Of a stretch of 64,000 bases of DNA, positions 31,749 to 42,813 are shown one piece after another. Below the pieces are notes generated by a model that worked only from the letters and a program-made list of their open reading frames with translations, was not told the DNA's origin and did not search any database. The DNA lies in NCBI GenBank assembly GCA_922989275.2, contig OV277862.1:17837543-17901542 (forward strand), read 5' to 3'. Each line of letters opens with the position of its first letter. Position 1 is the stretch's first letter. A program made the position numbers and the translations under genes. Source of the stretch: Gari tellinella. Taxonomy: Eukaryota > Mollusca > Bivalvia > Cardiida > Psammobiidae.

Positions 31749-32514
31749 TTAACCCTCATCATGCTAAATTTTCGTCTGCTCCAAGTATATCGTCTGCGAA
31801 AAACACTAAATATAGTTTTTATGCTTTTTAAACTGAAGAAAGTTTTAATATGAGTGACAAACAGTTTGGATCAAAATCAGACGCCGCGTTACCGTTAGGC
31901 AGAATAGTGGACACCGATAGATTATCGATAAACTGTCCTACCCTAGCTTGCGTGCCCGTCAATGTTCGGCTCTTACCGCTCGGTATTTACGGAAACTCCC
32001 GACGACTCTTTGAACATATTAATTTTATTTTCAATTTGAAAAAGGACCAAATTAACATTAACTTACAATTCTTAAATTTATATCAAAAGAAAGAACAAAT
32101 AGTCAAGTATACGAGCCCGTTTGCACAGAATTGATATCGATTTGTATAAATGCACAAGGTCGTGTTATATTATCCGTGTCGAGGCTTATTTTCAGCATTT
32201 TACTCTTTGTTTAATGTGATTTAGAGGTGTCTTTTTAAACTTAAAAAAGGACCAAAATCTTATTAAAATATTTTTTCAAAACAAATTTCATCATAAAGGA
32301 AAATGTTTAAACTAACACAGGCCGTTTGCACAGGAACGATATCTGTCCAGAAAAAAAAGTTATTACAAGTTATGTAAAAATGCCCTTCTTATTTTAATGC
32401 TCGAAAATGAGAGCAAGTGGGCCACCTGCGTGTCCACTATTCTGCGTAACGGCGGCGTCTGATCTGGATCCAAACTGTTTGCAAATGTTAGCCATGTCGC
32501 GCTTAGCACGTTAA
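31749..32514. mobile_element. PB-A-type MITE split at its core by another element
   Basis: TTAACCCTCATCATGCTAAA to GCGCTTAGCACGTTAA. The hairpin is opened at its loop: ACGCCGCGTTA at 31881-31891 and CGGCGTCTGATCTGGATC from 32453, with 561 bp of foreign DNA between. Confidence 0.8.
31892..32452. mobile_element. 561-bp insert with terminal inverted repeats in a hairpin loop
   Basis: Ends are CCGTTAGGCAGAATAGTGGA and its inverse TCCACTATTCTGCGTAACGG with one mismatch. The interior carries two related halves about 210 bp apart: AAAAAGGACCAAA and CCGTTTGCACAG(A/G)A..GATATC each occur twice. No clear target duplication was resolved and no transposase is encoded. Confidence 0.75.
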
Positions 32515-32690
32515 TGTAATTTATCCTTTATCACGATAAATACGTGTCGTCTGCATTTATTGTCGTCTTCACCACATCTCATAATAGATCATCCCTTTCA
32601 TGGAACTTCATATGAATATCAAACAGTTTGGATCCAGATGAAACACAGACTTTCTCTGACCCAATCGGTTTACAAAAGTTGCAACAAATT
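32511..32690. repeat. PB-A-type element, right half lost
   Basis: TTAATGTAATTTATCCTTTA, the CGTGTCGTCTGCATTTATTG segment and a half core GTTTGGATCCAGATGAAAC. It shares its left TTAA with the preceding element. Confidence 0.6.
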
Positions 32691-32819
32691 TTCCAATTAG
32701 TGCGCTGATGGCTAAACTCATAAATTTTCATATAAGCTATAATTAACGTCACATAAACGTTATCTTTATAGCTGTGTCAAAAAATAGGTCTAGATCTAAT
32801 AGAACATGTATTGATAAAA

Positions 32820-33015
32820 CCCTTAGAGTGCTGAGCACGACTTAAATAACATTTGCAAACAGTTTGGATCCAGATCAGACGCCGCGTAACGCGGCGTCTG
32901 ATCTGGCTCCAAACTGATTGGTACTCATATATAGATTTTTAAGTCAAGTTAACAAATTATGCAAATCTAAGAAATGCTAGCAGAAGACATTTTTAAGCAG
33001 ACTATATTGCTTTAC
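32820..33015. mobile_element. PB-A-type element
   Basis: Core CAGACGCCGCGTAACGCGGC with GGATCCAG on the left and CTGGCTCC on the right, a mixed outer stem shared in part with TA-B cores. Confidence 0.7.
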
Positions 33016-33681
33016 GAAATTGTTAATCTAGATAATTGAAGCACTTCTTGATACACAAATATAACAAGATTATTGGGAGCGATTTGTTCCAAATGATTAT
33101 ACTAAATACAGTAAGGTCACGATATAACAACCAAACAAAACAAAGACTGTTTTAGCTTTGCAGGCTTGTTCGCATGAAACAAACAAGAATGAAGTTAGAA
33201 AGCGCATGTACCCGTGTTCTGTTTAACTGCTTGTCCCGCTTAAAGCTGTCACTCGTCTTTCATACGACCATAGTCGTCGTTCGCAGCGTTTTGGGGGGAC
33301 CCGTTCCCAATTGAAAACAGTGACTTTTTCCCAAAATGAGCATTTCACGGCGGATTTTCCCCAAAATGAGCGTTTTACGACTAAATTTCCCCCCAAATCA
33401 AGTATTTTATGTCGTTTTAAGGCATATTTTTCCAAATTGAATTGGTACCAACCCATTCCCAAAGTGGTGGGAAAAAAACACTGGTTCGTAATAGCGAGGC
33501 AGTGCTGTATAAAACAACGTGCCTGCCTGTGTGGGGTAACTAGGTAAATACTATATGAACAGCGTCATAAGAAAACAGAATACTTGGACAATGCAAACAC
33601 TACCCATGTATCAACACAAATTAACCGTCTGATTGGGTTCTGCACTGGTTTCAGTGACTCGTGACAAAATACTGTTAACGG
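33016..33681. other. TA-C-like remnants and a short repeat
   Basis: CAGTAAGGTCACGATATAAC at 33109 and AGCTGTCACTCGTCTTTCAT at 33243 look like TA-C arms. TTTCCCAAAATGAGC at 33330 recurs as TTCCCCAAAATGAGC at 33358. No coding frame is convincing. Confidence 0.45.
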
Positions 33682-33868
33682 TTAACCCTTCCCCTAATAG
33701 CTTGTTGTTTCGTTTTTGTTTTGTTTCTTTGAAGACATGTGATCACTTAAAGCAGTTTGTAAGTAAAACAGAATGTGCCTTTAGGCGCATTCTACTTTTC
33801 TTTCAGTCTGCATTAAGCTACCAACTTCTACAAAACAGAAAGTATTGCTTATGGTGCATTATCGAACC
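33682..33868. mobile_element. PB-I MITE, right arm lost
   Basis: TTAACCCTTCCCCTAATAGC, core GCCTTTAGGCGCATTCTAC, then the start of the right arm (TATTGCTTATGGTGCAT). Confidence 0.75.
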
Positions 33869-33889
33869 CCTACCACCTGCGGTAGGGGG

Positions 33890-34139
33890 TACAGTGGAGA
33901 ATCTGTTATTCTTTCCCAATAAACGCGTTTACGCTAAAACTATTATTTACAATACAAACAGTTTGGAACCAGATCAGACGCCGGGTAACCCGGCGTCTGA
34001 TCAGGCTCCAAACTGTTTGCCACCAAGATAAACATGACTTATCAGAATTGTCTAAAAGTTGTTCTTTTCTAAGTTTTAGTGTTTTGCGTTTGCGTATGTT
34101 TGCGTTTAAACGGGAAAGAATAACAGATTCTCCACTGTA
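33890..34139. mobile_element. TA-B MITE, copy 5
   Basis: TACAGTGGAGAATCTGTTAT to CAGATTCTCCACTGTA, core CAGACGCCGGGTAACCCGGC. Confidence 0.9.
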
Positions 34140-34850
34140 TATATAAAACGCCGTGTCCGTCCGTCAGTCTGTCTGTCGCGTTTTTTCGGGACATTTGCCT
34201 TTTCCTTGAAATATTTATGATACCATGTTCAAACTTGGTATACATTACATGTACATGTATCAGTGTTATGTGGGGACACTCATTAACAGGTTTCACTCTT
34301 TCACAAAATTTGAGAGAATTATGCCCCTTTTAAACTTGCAATTTTGTTCCTTAATATGCACATTATTCTTTGGACTTGTCATTTTCTTGAAAACTATTAT
34401 GACAAATGTCTTCAAACTGGGTACACAGTATAAGTGTAATGTTTGCAGACTCTACTTGAAGTTACATAACTCTTGCAAAAAATACAGAAGTATGCCCCTT
34501 TTTAACTAGAAAATTTGCTCCTTAGATAAGGCATTCTGTCATTTTGTTGACAACTGTTTATGATATTGTTTTCAAACTTCAAACTGGTACACAATATGAA
34601 TGTTATGTTAAATACTCATCCTCAATTTGAATAACTCTACCACAAAAATTGACAAAAGTATGCCCCTTTCCAACTTGAAACACATTTTTTTATGTTTGTA
34701 TGTTTTTCTCCCAGTTTCATATCTCAAATACATTTGACAGAATGATGTCCATTTTCAACCTAAAATATGCAAATTTACATTGAGGTAGATGAAGGTCCAA
34801 TTTTTACTTGCTATATATTTATGACATTACGTAGGGTTTGTGACAGGGCA
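34140..34850. repeat. Degenerate tandem repeat, about 150-bp unit
   Basis: Starts with a CCGTCCGTCAGTCTGTCTGTC patch. ATGCCCCTTTT(A/T)AACT recurs near 34322, 34494 and 34660, and TTCAAACT.GGTA(T/C)AC recurs near 34227, 34412 and 34579. Confidence 0.6.
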
Positions 34851-34904
34851 GTTTAGAGTGGGAGAATCAATCACCTTTAGTGATACGTCTAGTTATATCT
34901 GTAT

Positions 34905-35190
34905 AAAGTGGAACTATTCTCTTTAACCCCTTCACTGCCTTACCCCGAGCGCAACAGTTTTTTGCAAACAGTTTGGAACCTGATCAGACGCCGCGTTACG
35001 CGGCGTCTGATCAGGATCCAAACTGTTTGACACTCATTTCAATATTTCTTCGGTCAAAATAGCAAAAATTAAAATTTACCAAATAAAAGCAGACGACAAT
35101 TGTTTAAAATTGATGACGTCACGGCAGTGAATGGGTTAATATAGCAAAAACTGAAAGGCGTACAAATGCGTATTTATGGTGTAATGGATT
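34905..35190. mobile_element. PB-I right arm split by PB-A
   Basis: CTGTATAAAGTGGAACTATT precedes the PB-A copy at 34923-35138, and AAGGCGTACAAATGCGTATT follows it. Joining the two sides restores the ordinary PB-I right arm. Confidence 0.75.
34923..35138. mobile_element. PB-A MITE nested in a PB-I arm
   Basis: TTAACCCCTTCACTGCCTTA to GTGAATGGGTTAA, core CAGACGCCGCGTTACGCGGC. TTAA at both ends. Confidence 0.85.
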
Positions 35191-35299
35191 CATTTGAGGA
35201 TCTAAACTGTTCACCATTCCAATGAATCACATTGCCCATGACGTGGAAAATATGCAACCAGGGCTGCCATTTCTCCGGATTTTTCCTAAGTATTCGGAT

Positions 35300-35420
35300 T
35301 TTTATCCTAGCAGATGGTAGCTTAAAATAGGCTGAAAGTAAAGCAGCGCATTCTGCTTTGCTTTTAACCTGTTTTAAGCAGTCATGTGTCTTCAAAACAA
35401 GAAACAAGCTATGGGGTAAA
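35300..35420. mobile_element. PB-I core and left arm only
   Basis: AGTAAAGCAGCGCATTCTGC core and an inverted left arm ending AAGCTATGGGGTAAAGG. Confidence 0.65.
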
Positions 35421-35578
35421 GGTACGATTAGTAAAATTGCGTCTTAAAATTTGAAAATTTGAAATCTTAGGATTTTTATGATCAACTTATGACAGCCCTG
35501 TGCAACTGCCAATATTTCATTATCATGGTCATTCCTTTGTCTTCAACACTAATTCCTTGATATTGAGCATTATTTTAT

Positions 35579-35814
35579 TTAACCCATTACCCCATAACCT
35601 GTTTTTAGTATTTTAGATAGGTGATCATTTAAATCAGGTTGAACGTAAATCAGAAAGCGTCTTTACTTTCAGCCTGCTTTAAGCCACCATCATCTGAGAT
35701 ATAGAAAATAGTTTTAAAGGTACATATTCATGACTGTATAAATTGGAACTACTTTTTTAAGTGAAGGAATACATTAAAGGCGTAAAAATGCGTATTTATG
35801 TGGTAATGTGTTAA
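35579..35814. mobile_element. PB-I MITE, core partly deleted
   Basis: TTAACCCATTACCCCATAAC to GTGGTAATGTGTTAA. One half of the core is missing and the right arm is complete. Confidence 0.8.
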
Positions 35815-35819
35815 AAAAA

Positions 35820-35939
35820 GGTTGAAATGAGTTTCAATCAGTTTGGATCCTGATCAGAAGCAAAGTAAATCTGAACGTGATCTAGATCCAGGTCATTGAT
35901 AAATGAAAGTATATTTATTCCTAGCAATGAAGGGGCTAA
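35820..35939. repeat. Decayed PB-A remnant
   Basis: CAGTTTGGATCCTGATCAGA with a lost partner, and the end AGCAATGAAGGGGCTAAG. Confidence 0.5.
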
Positions 35940-36224
35940 GAAGAAAAAAGTTTGAAATGTTTACCCGACATGTCCGGCTATTGGTATATCCAGATTATTA
36001 CGTTCCACATCTTATTCTGGGTATATATATCCTAATATATGTTTGACACAAAGGTAACACACACTACTGTCATTTCAAAAGTCTTCGATGACGTGTTGAA
36101 TATCCAGATTTTCATAACGTCTCGCGTATAATCTTAATCCAGAGATTTTATCCACTGATGTGCGATACTTGTCTGCCTATTAACAGATATTGAAATATTT
36201 TCCAACCCTCTCCGTTGTCATTTC

Positions 36225-36442
36225 TTAACCCCTTTACTGCCATGACGTCATCAATTTCAAACAATTGTCGTCTGCTTTTATTTCTCAAATTTAAAATTTC
36301 ACGTATTTTTATTGAAGAAATATTGAAATGAATGTCAAACAGTTTGTATCCTGATCAGACGCCGCGTGACGCGGCGTCTGATCAGGTTCCAAACTGTTTG
36401 CAAATAACTATTGTACTCGGTTTAAGATAGTGAAGGGGTTAA
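36225..36442. mobile_element. PB-A MITE, full-length reference copy
   Basis: TTAACCCCTTTACTGCCATG to TAGTGAAGGGGTTAA, TTAA at both ends, core CAGACGCCGCGTGACGCGGC. About 218 bp. It shares its right TTAA with the next copy. Confidence 0.9.
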
Positions 36443-36658
36443 CCTTAAACGCGCCATATTATTGCCGTCTGCAAAATTTGTCGTCTGCAACAATTCTAAT
36501 TCTAAAAATTCATTTACAGTAGGTTTCTTTTAAAATATATCATCAAAGTATCAAACAGTTTGGAACCATATGAGACGCCGAGTTACTCAGTGTCTCATCT
36601 GGATCAAAACTGTTTGAATCATTAATTGAACATTCGTTCGTAACGCGCAGAAGGTTAA
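36439..36658. mobile_element. PB-A-type MITE sharing a TTAA with its neighbour
   Basis: TTAACCTTAAACGCGCCATA to GCGCAGAAGGTTAA, core ATGAGACGCCGAGTTACTCA. Confidence 0.75.
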
Positions 36659-36759
36659 TTCCATTATTTACAAATAAATCCCATCTGTAATCTTAACACA
36701 TAAAACGTATAAGGCTATTTGAATAAACAGAACGCCTACAAAGAAGCGACTTATGTGTT

Positions 36760-36994
36760 TTAACCCATTTACGAATACCTAGCGTCCAATAAAAGGGACA
36801 TAGGCAAACAGTGTAGACCCTGATCAGACGCCGCATAATACGGCGTCTGATCAGAGTCTACACTGTTTGCTAGCGAGAATACTATAAAAATAAAATTTTA
36901 AAAAAAATAGACCAGGTATTCCTTAAATAAAAAATTATCTAATCCAATATGTAATCAAGGAAGAATCCACTGGGCACTGCCACAAATGGGTTTA
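36760..36994. mobile_element. PB-M element with a PB-J/PB-A chimeric core
   Basis: TTAACCCATTTACGAATACC start. The core has a PB-J outer stem (ACAGTGTAGACCCTGATCAG) and a PB-A inner stem (ACGCCGCATAATACGGCGT). A sister copy lies at 53967. Confidence 0.75.
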
Positions 36995-37430
36995 TATAAA
37001 GACACACCACTCAAGCCCATCAAGAGGGCTTACAAAGGCAACCATTCACTAATGCACTTTATAAATACTCGATGCTTCCTATATCACAGATTTGGGCCTA
37101 ATGTGTTGGTGTATAAACTTCCAATTCGGTTCTGATTCGCCACAACTGGCAGTTACAGAACATAATGGTATACCTGTGATTTGAATACAATACATGTAAA
37201 TGTGTACCTGTGGCCGATATTCGTGCTTTTAGCGTCTGTAGTACATTTCGTTTGCCTTAATATGTATCGTCAGCTGATTTTAACATTAACATTCGTTATG
37301 TTTTAATGCCTGACGTGTGCAACAGAATTTGACAAGCAACTGCGATTCATTTGTATCAAAATTAAAACTTTGCGTCTGATCGAGGTCTACATTGGTTCAC
37401 ACTAAACGTAGTTCTTACTATACACACACG
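36995..37430. other. No gene seen
   Basis: AT-rich; no palindrome or long frame of note. Confidence 0.35.
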
Positions 37431-37925
37431 TGAGCCTTTCACTGCCAACGTAGACAGAACTGACATTTGTAAACAATTTAGATCCTCATCAGACACCGCG
37501 TATCAAGATCAAACTGTTGACACTATTTTCAATCGTGGTCCAATATTAACGCGCTCGACTACAATACCAGGGGCCGTGAGTTCGATCCACCGCAGGACCG
37601 AAGTCTGATGTATCAATGCTTTACACTGGGCATCAAAAAGAACTAGGGAGCTCTGAGTACATTGTTGTTGTTTCTGCTGAGGTTTATAGTCCCGCATAAG
37701 CTTTATCAGATGCGTCATCCCATTCTCTGAGTACAGGACATCTTGCACGGGCTTTATGTATTGCCCCACCCTATCTAGGGCTCCAAATTAGCCCATAGAT
37801 GGCAGAAACGGACGTTAACAAACAAACACAACGCATATGTTTCAAACTTTTCAAATTTAATATAAAAAGCAGACGAACATATAAGCAGGCAATATTACGT
37901 CATTAATGGTAATGAAACGGTTAAA
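37431..37925. mobile_element. PB-A remnant split by a SINE
   Basis: Left part CTTTCACTGCCAACGTAGAC with a half core TTAGATCCTCATCAGACACC; right part TATAAAAAGCAGACGAACAT and GTAATGAAACGGTTAA. The SINE at 37534-37832 separates them. Confidence 0.65.
37534..37832 (+). mobile_element. tRNA-derived SINE
   Basis: The head reads TGGTCCAATATTAACGCGCT, then GTGAGTTCGATCCAC (B-box). The body includes TGGGCATCAAAAAGAACTAG and AGTCCCGCATAAGC. The end has an (ACAA)-like tail, AACAAACAAACACAAC. The layout matches tRNA-headed SINEs known from molluscs. It interrupts a PB-A element. Confidence 0.75.
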
Positions 37926-37974
37926 GACGCACATACTTGATATGTTTATTTGGAAACATACGATAACCAATTAT

Positions 37975-38139
37975 GATACGGATTATCGTCTGCTTTGAAA
38001 TTGTCGTCTGCAAAAAATATTCTTTTAAGATTTATACATTTCCTAATTAAAGACCAGTGCAAAACAGTTTGCGTCTGATCTGGACCAAAACTATTTGCAA
38101 ATACAGTCATGTCGCGATCGGGAGGATAATGGTTTAAGC
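37975..38139. repeat. PB-A-type remnant with a short core
   Basis: TATCGTCTGCTTTGAAATTG and a collapsed core AAACAGTTTGCGTCTGATCT followed by CAAAACTATTTGCAAATAC. Confidence 0.5.
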
Positions 38140-38596
38140 CTGTGTTTGGTTAATAAAGAAGATCTATTACTTATTACTTGGCTTCATCGTGAATGATTTA
38201 TTTACCTTTTGTCTCGCTTGATCTAATGAGCATGCACGTATTGACCTATATACATGTATTTTGTTTTATATGTTATGTTTGTACACAGATGAGACTTAAA
38301 TAAAGACAAAATAGATTTATAATCATAGAGTAAAAAGTCTCTTAAACCACCACCCTAGAGTTGATAATGAATTATTCCATAAAGAAGTCACGGTTGAACT
38401 TTGTCTTTTCTGAAATAAATAACATTAATAGTTTGGCCGAATTCATGGAATTGCTTTTTTAAAATACATGTATACGCAAACGGTGGGTAGTCGGTAACAA
38501 GGGTTAAAAAGCATTGCGCGTTATTGATTATTTTGTGTATGTCAATAATTGGGCTATTGTCATTGATGCGACAAACATATAGGATATGTCATGAGA
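38140..38596. other. No gene seen
   Basis: Includes AATAAAGAAGATCTATTACTTATTAC near 38152 and AATAAAG near 38299, possible polyadenylation signals without a recognisable upstream exon. Confidence 0.35.
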
Positions 38597-38718
38597 CGAT
38601 GTTTAAGACAAGCTGATCTCAAACGAGTCTAGAATTGAAATGTTATTAAGCGAGCCTTGGCGAGCTTAATAACTTTTCTATTCTAGACGAGTTTGAGATC
38701 AGCTTGTCTTAAACATCG
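38597..38718. repeat. Large hairpin, stem about 57 bp
   Basis: CGATGTTTAAGACAAGCTGA pairs with TCAGCTTGTCTTAAACATCG, and AAACGAGTCTAGAAT with ATTCTAGACGAGTTT. The centre is GCGAGCCTTGGCGAGC. It belongs to none of the other families in this window. Confidence 0.8.
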
Positions 38719-39263
38719 ACGAGTGACAGATTCTTTTTCTCACATAACAAACGATTTTAAGTTATTTTTTAAAGCACTAGGCATTTTTGGGAATCCCTGT
38801 GACGTCAAAACACCGTTATAAATACAGACGTTATAGTGACGTCAGTCAAATTGATCTCACACATGTTGGAGACAAGAATATTCGCGATCGCTGTTCGCTA
38901 TTGAAAACAGGGGTAGTTATGTGAGAAAATATGTATTCTATAACGAAAATGGACGACGGATTGTAAACAGTTTTGATCAACTAAAACGTTTGCTTTTGAA
39001 AATAAATACAATGTCATTCCACTGGTCTGGGATCGAGCGAGAAAGAGAGACAGACAGACAGACGACAGACAGAGACAACGGGAGATACTTGCTTTGTTAA
39101 TGCGTGCAGACGTTGTTTTTTTTTTAGCAATGTGGGGTTCAAGGTAGCAACTAATGTGAAAAAATATAATGCAACTTTTCAGCAGACAACACTATGTGAG
39201 TACATAAAGCACGGGGTCTCCCCTGTGTCGACGGGTCAACTAAATAGAATTGATTGTTGTACG

Positions 39264-39458
39264 TACAGTCGAACTTCGATATCTCGAACTCGCTTAACTC
39301 GACTATCCGATATGACGACACATGAACTTCATTATTTCATGCTCGGTTATGTCGAACATACCCGTACTTCAAAGTTAAAACGTGGCTAAGCCACGTTGTA
39401 ACTTTAAAATACGGGTATGTCGACTTAACCGAGATCGAGATATCGCAGTTCGACTGTA
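39264..39458. mobile_element. TA-D MITE, copy 2
   Basis: TACAGTCGAACTTCGATATC to GCAGTTCGACTGTA, core GTTAAAACGTGGCTAAGCCA. Confidence 0.8.
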
Positions 39459-39530
39459 CTATAAAGTCGATAAACGGTTTGGGTCCTGATTAGACGCCGG
39501 GTTTCTACTGGAGTTCTACCGTTTAAATGA

Positions 39531-40048
39531 CCCTGCTAGTTGATTCGAGCCTAAACGAGATTAAAACTTTACCGAATGCGTAGCTTATTGAAACGGTTTT
39601 TGTTCGGAGTCGTTCGCACCCCGAACGTAAAGTCTTGCCATTTGAATAGAGTTTGTCACATGTATTCAAATTATTCGCAGAACATATCGATTTTCTATCG
39701 AAATCACGAGTGTAGCTTAACCTATACTCGATCGTGTCAACAGTCTTTACAGTCAGTTGAGTTCAGAACGTTGGAGCGAACGCACGGTCAATCTGACTGG
39801 TATACGTATCGAACAGCTCTGTATACCGTGTATACCTTATGCCCTCACTATCCCTCTGGGACAGATTCCAACATGGCCGCTCTCTCTAAAAGCCAACATG
39901 GCCTCCCTCACATCCGCGACAACCCGTCACCACCTTATATGCAAATGAGCTCCTGACTTGTTGCTCAACACCCTGTCCGAATGTAGGTCAAGATGGCCGC
40001 CTATTACGTCATCTTTGTTTACAAGCAAAGCGTCGGGTATACTACTAC
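39531..40048. other. No supported gene; ATGGCCGC-containing stretch
   Basis: AACATGGCCGCTCTCTC at 39870 and CAAGATGGCCGCC at 39990. Two overlapping open frames (39576-39956 and 39757-39948) have no family resemblance. Possibly promoter-proximal or old transposon sequence. Confidence 0.3.
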
Positions 40049-40199
40049 TGACAGGTGTCAGCTAAGAGCAAGGTGACAGTAAAAAAGAAAGTGCCTTCAG
40101 GAGCTTTCTGTTCTACTGTCACATTGCTTTAAGCAGCCATCTGTCTAAAACACCTAATAATTTAAATAATTTAATGTTTGTACTAGAGAGGTTTTACTG
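40049..40199. mobile_element. TA-C MITE, left end lost
   Basis: GACAGGTGTCAGCTAAGAGC, core GAAAGTGCCTTCAGGAGCTT, right end GAGAGGTTTTACTGA. Confidence 0.7.
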
Positions 40200-42361
40200 A
40201 ATGCCTAAACAGTTTCAATGTTGTGTAACAAACGTTGATTGAATGTGTATACAGTAACGTGTGACTGTGCCACGGGCCTGAACTCTTTGTGAAGTTACAG
40301 CAACGTGTGTCGCGGTCCCAAAAGCTTCGTATGCTTCATAGTTGTTTTCTGCAAGTTTTTTTTTAATTTATTAATAAAGTCAGTTTAGCTTAAACATTAT
40401 CAGACGAGGATCAAACCCGTTGGCTTACGTTTTGCTGCGTCTGATCTGGTGTCAAAGTGTTTACAAATCCTAGTGACGTCAACACTAGCGGCGATTTTTT
40501 AACGCCAACATGGAAGGTTATTTTCATTCGGAATCAGTCCCATGTCCAAGGTCATCGAGCGGAAACTTAGCGGAAAGCGCTCGCTGTGCTTGTTGAACGA
40601 TAGCGAGCGGACACCTAGCGCCCCCAGAGTGTACTGTAATACAACTAGCAACTTTTACGTACCGATACCTTCCGATCGCCTAGTAGTAGAGGGCATTTAG
40701 CGTCAAAAATCCAAATAAAGGAACTAATTTGCACAGAAATGATTTGTGTGCCTTCATATGCTACGACATGAACCGAATAACAGAAAAAAGTCCCAAGAAA
40801 TCATACGATGCGAAATATGATATTTGGGGTAAAATAATTAAAATAATAAATGAAAACCCGATTTTTTGGAATTTTGCCACTGTGGCCTTGGTTTTGAACA
40901 AAAAGCTCCAAATTTTCAGATTGGACACATATTCCATTACACCGGATGCTAGTACTACATCGGCTAAAGAAACAAATACAACAGTTGGGGTTTTGGGGTA
41001 AAACATGTAAACAAACACCTAAAAAACACTAATTTTGGAATTTCGATACTGTGTCCTTTGGTATGAAAATAAATGCTCAAGTTTGAAATATTAGATGCCC
41101 ACACCAGCTAAATATAACTAGTTCTAGTAAGCTTAAATATTTGTTTTAAAAGAATGTGTTTTTGTGGTAACATTTTTGTGGTAAAGTGGTTAAAATGATA
41201 AATGAAAACACGATTTTTTGGAATTTCACCACTGTGCCTTAGTTTTGAGCAAAAAAGCTCCAAATTTTTCAGATTACACACATATTCCATTACACTGCAG
41301 GTTACTACTACATCGGCTTAAAGAAAAATTGCAACTGGATGTTTTTGGGTAAAAATTGTACAAAATAATAACAAAAAACTTAAAAAAAACCCTCAATTTT
41401 TGAAATTTCTATACCGTGTCCTTGGATACGGAGAAAATGCTTCACTTCTATACATTTAACAGATATTATACTCCTTCAAATGTAGTCAAGTTTAAGTACG
41501 GATAAATAAAGGCTTTTAAAGGTTTATATGTTTGGGGTAAAAAATATAAAAGATATAAACGAAATCAAGAATTTTAGGAATTTATATTACTGTGGCCTTA
41601 AATATAAATGCTCCAAATCAAAAGGTTAAGGTTAAACTAAAAGAAGTATGATATAAAGCTGTTAGTACTAATAGAATAAAATTAATATGATTTCAAAAGT
41701 TTTGTTTGTTTGTTTGTTTGTTTTGTGTGTTTGGTTTTTCCCCGGGGGGGGGGGTTAAAATGGGTAAAAAAAGATTTGAAAATGCAAAATTTCTGGAATT
41801 TCACTAAGTACTATGGCCTTGGAAATTAATATAAAAGCATCAAAAGTACTGATTAGACATATTAGGTTATATCGATATAAAATTTTAAGACTTGTTGTTT
41901 CTAACAGAAGTTGTAAAAAATATAGATATTAACCCCAATTTTCGAAATTTCACTTCCTTGACCTTTTATATTAATTGCTTAAATTCTAGAATATAGACAC
42001 ATCACTTTTTAAAGAAACTGAAAAACCATATTTGGCCTAAAACTTTGTTTTCGTAAATGGGTGCCAGGCATTCTTATAAACATACATGTTTATATATAGA
42101 TCTATTCAATGAAGATAAGGATTGATGTCAAACAAAAATAACAACCCCCACCCTTGTTGATTTTATACTCGATATATAACTCATAAGTTTCAAACAGTTA
42201 CCTAAGATAGTTATTTAGAAAAGTTATCTTACGAAATACTAACCTAAAAGCAAACAAAAACGATGTAGACGACAGGGTAATGACAATAGCTTGAATGTGT
42301 TCGAAACGTATAATCAAACATGATAATGAAACAAGTAAACATGATTCACAAAACAGGTTTG

Positions 42362-42443
42362 CGTTTGACTGGATTTGAACGTCTGACCTCATATCACACA
42401 GTCCTAACAGTCCTACGCGTTTACAAATGAGCCACCGCGATAC
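42362..42443 (-). repeat. tRNA-like sequence inside FB2
   Basis: The minus strand has GGTGGCTCATTTGTAAACGC (A-box region) and GACGTTCAAATCCAGTC (B-box). Stems are imperfect, consistent with a SINE head or pseudo-tRNA. Confidence 0.4.
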
Positions 42444-42727
42444 CTGTTACAGGGCTTGCTTTTTAAAAAAGATGACTTCTACTAATAAACAAGTGAAATC
42501 CATCCGCTCAAAGTAAAATGTGATTTAGTACTACTTTTGGTGTAAATAAAGAAGAAATTAGCTGAACTAGGTTTGGTTTAAAATGCTTATCTAGCAGGCT
42601 CCCTCTGCAAGTCATTTATGCCTGGTTATTTGATTCCATTCCAAATGCAAACTTCTATATGTTGCTATGTATGTTCCAAATTTTGTGGGATATATGTTTT
42701 TCCGGCTAAAGCTAGAAAACAAAAAAT

Positions 42728-42813
42728 GAGAAGGTTGGGATTCGAGCCCGTGCGGAGACAAACTGAGATATGCTCACAATCGTGTTGTAGCATCGGAAAG
42801 CGCCACCACGGTA
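42728..42813 (-). repeat. tRNA-like sequence inside FB2, second
   Basis: The minus strand has GTGGTGGCGCTTTCCGATGC at the 5' side and GGGCTCGAATCCC at the 3' side. The T-arm is perfect; the rest is weak. Confidence 0.4.

Noticed and set aside
33633..34031. 132-residue frame
   Set aside because: Spans a PB-I remnant and half of a TA-B element, so it is a chance join.
39576..39956. 126-residue frame with some GC-richer sequence
   Set aside because: Competes with a second frame in the same place, has no domain resemblance and no clear splice or polyadenylation context. Possible but unsupported.
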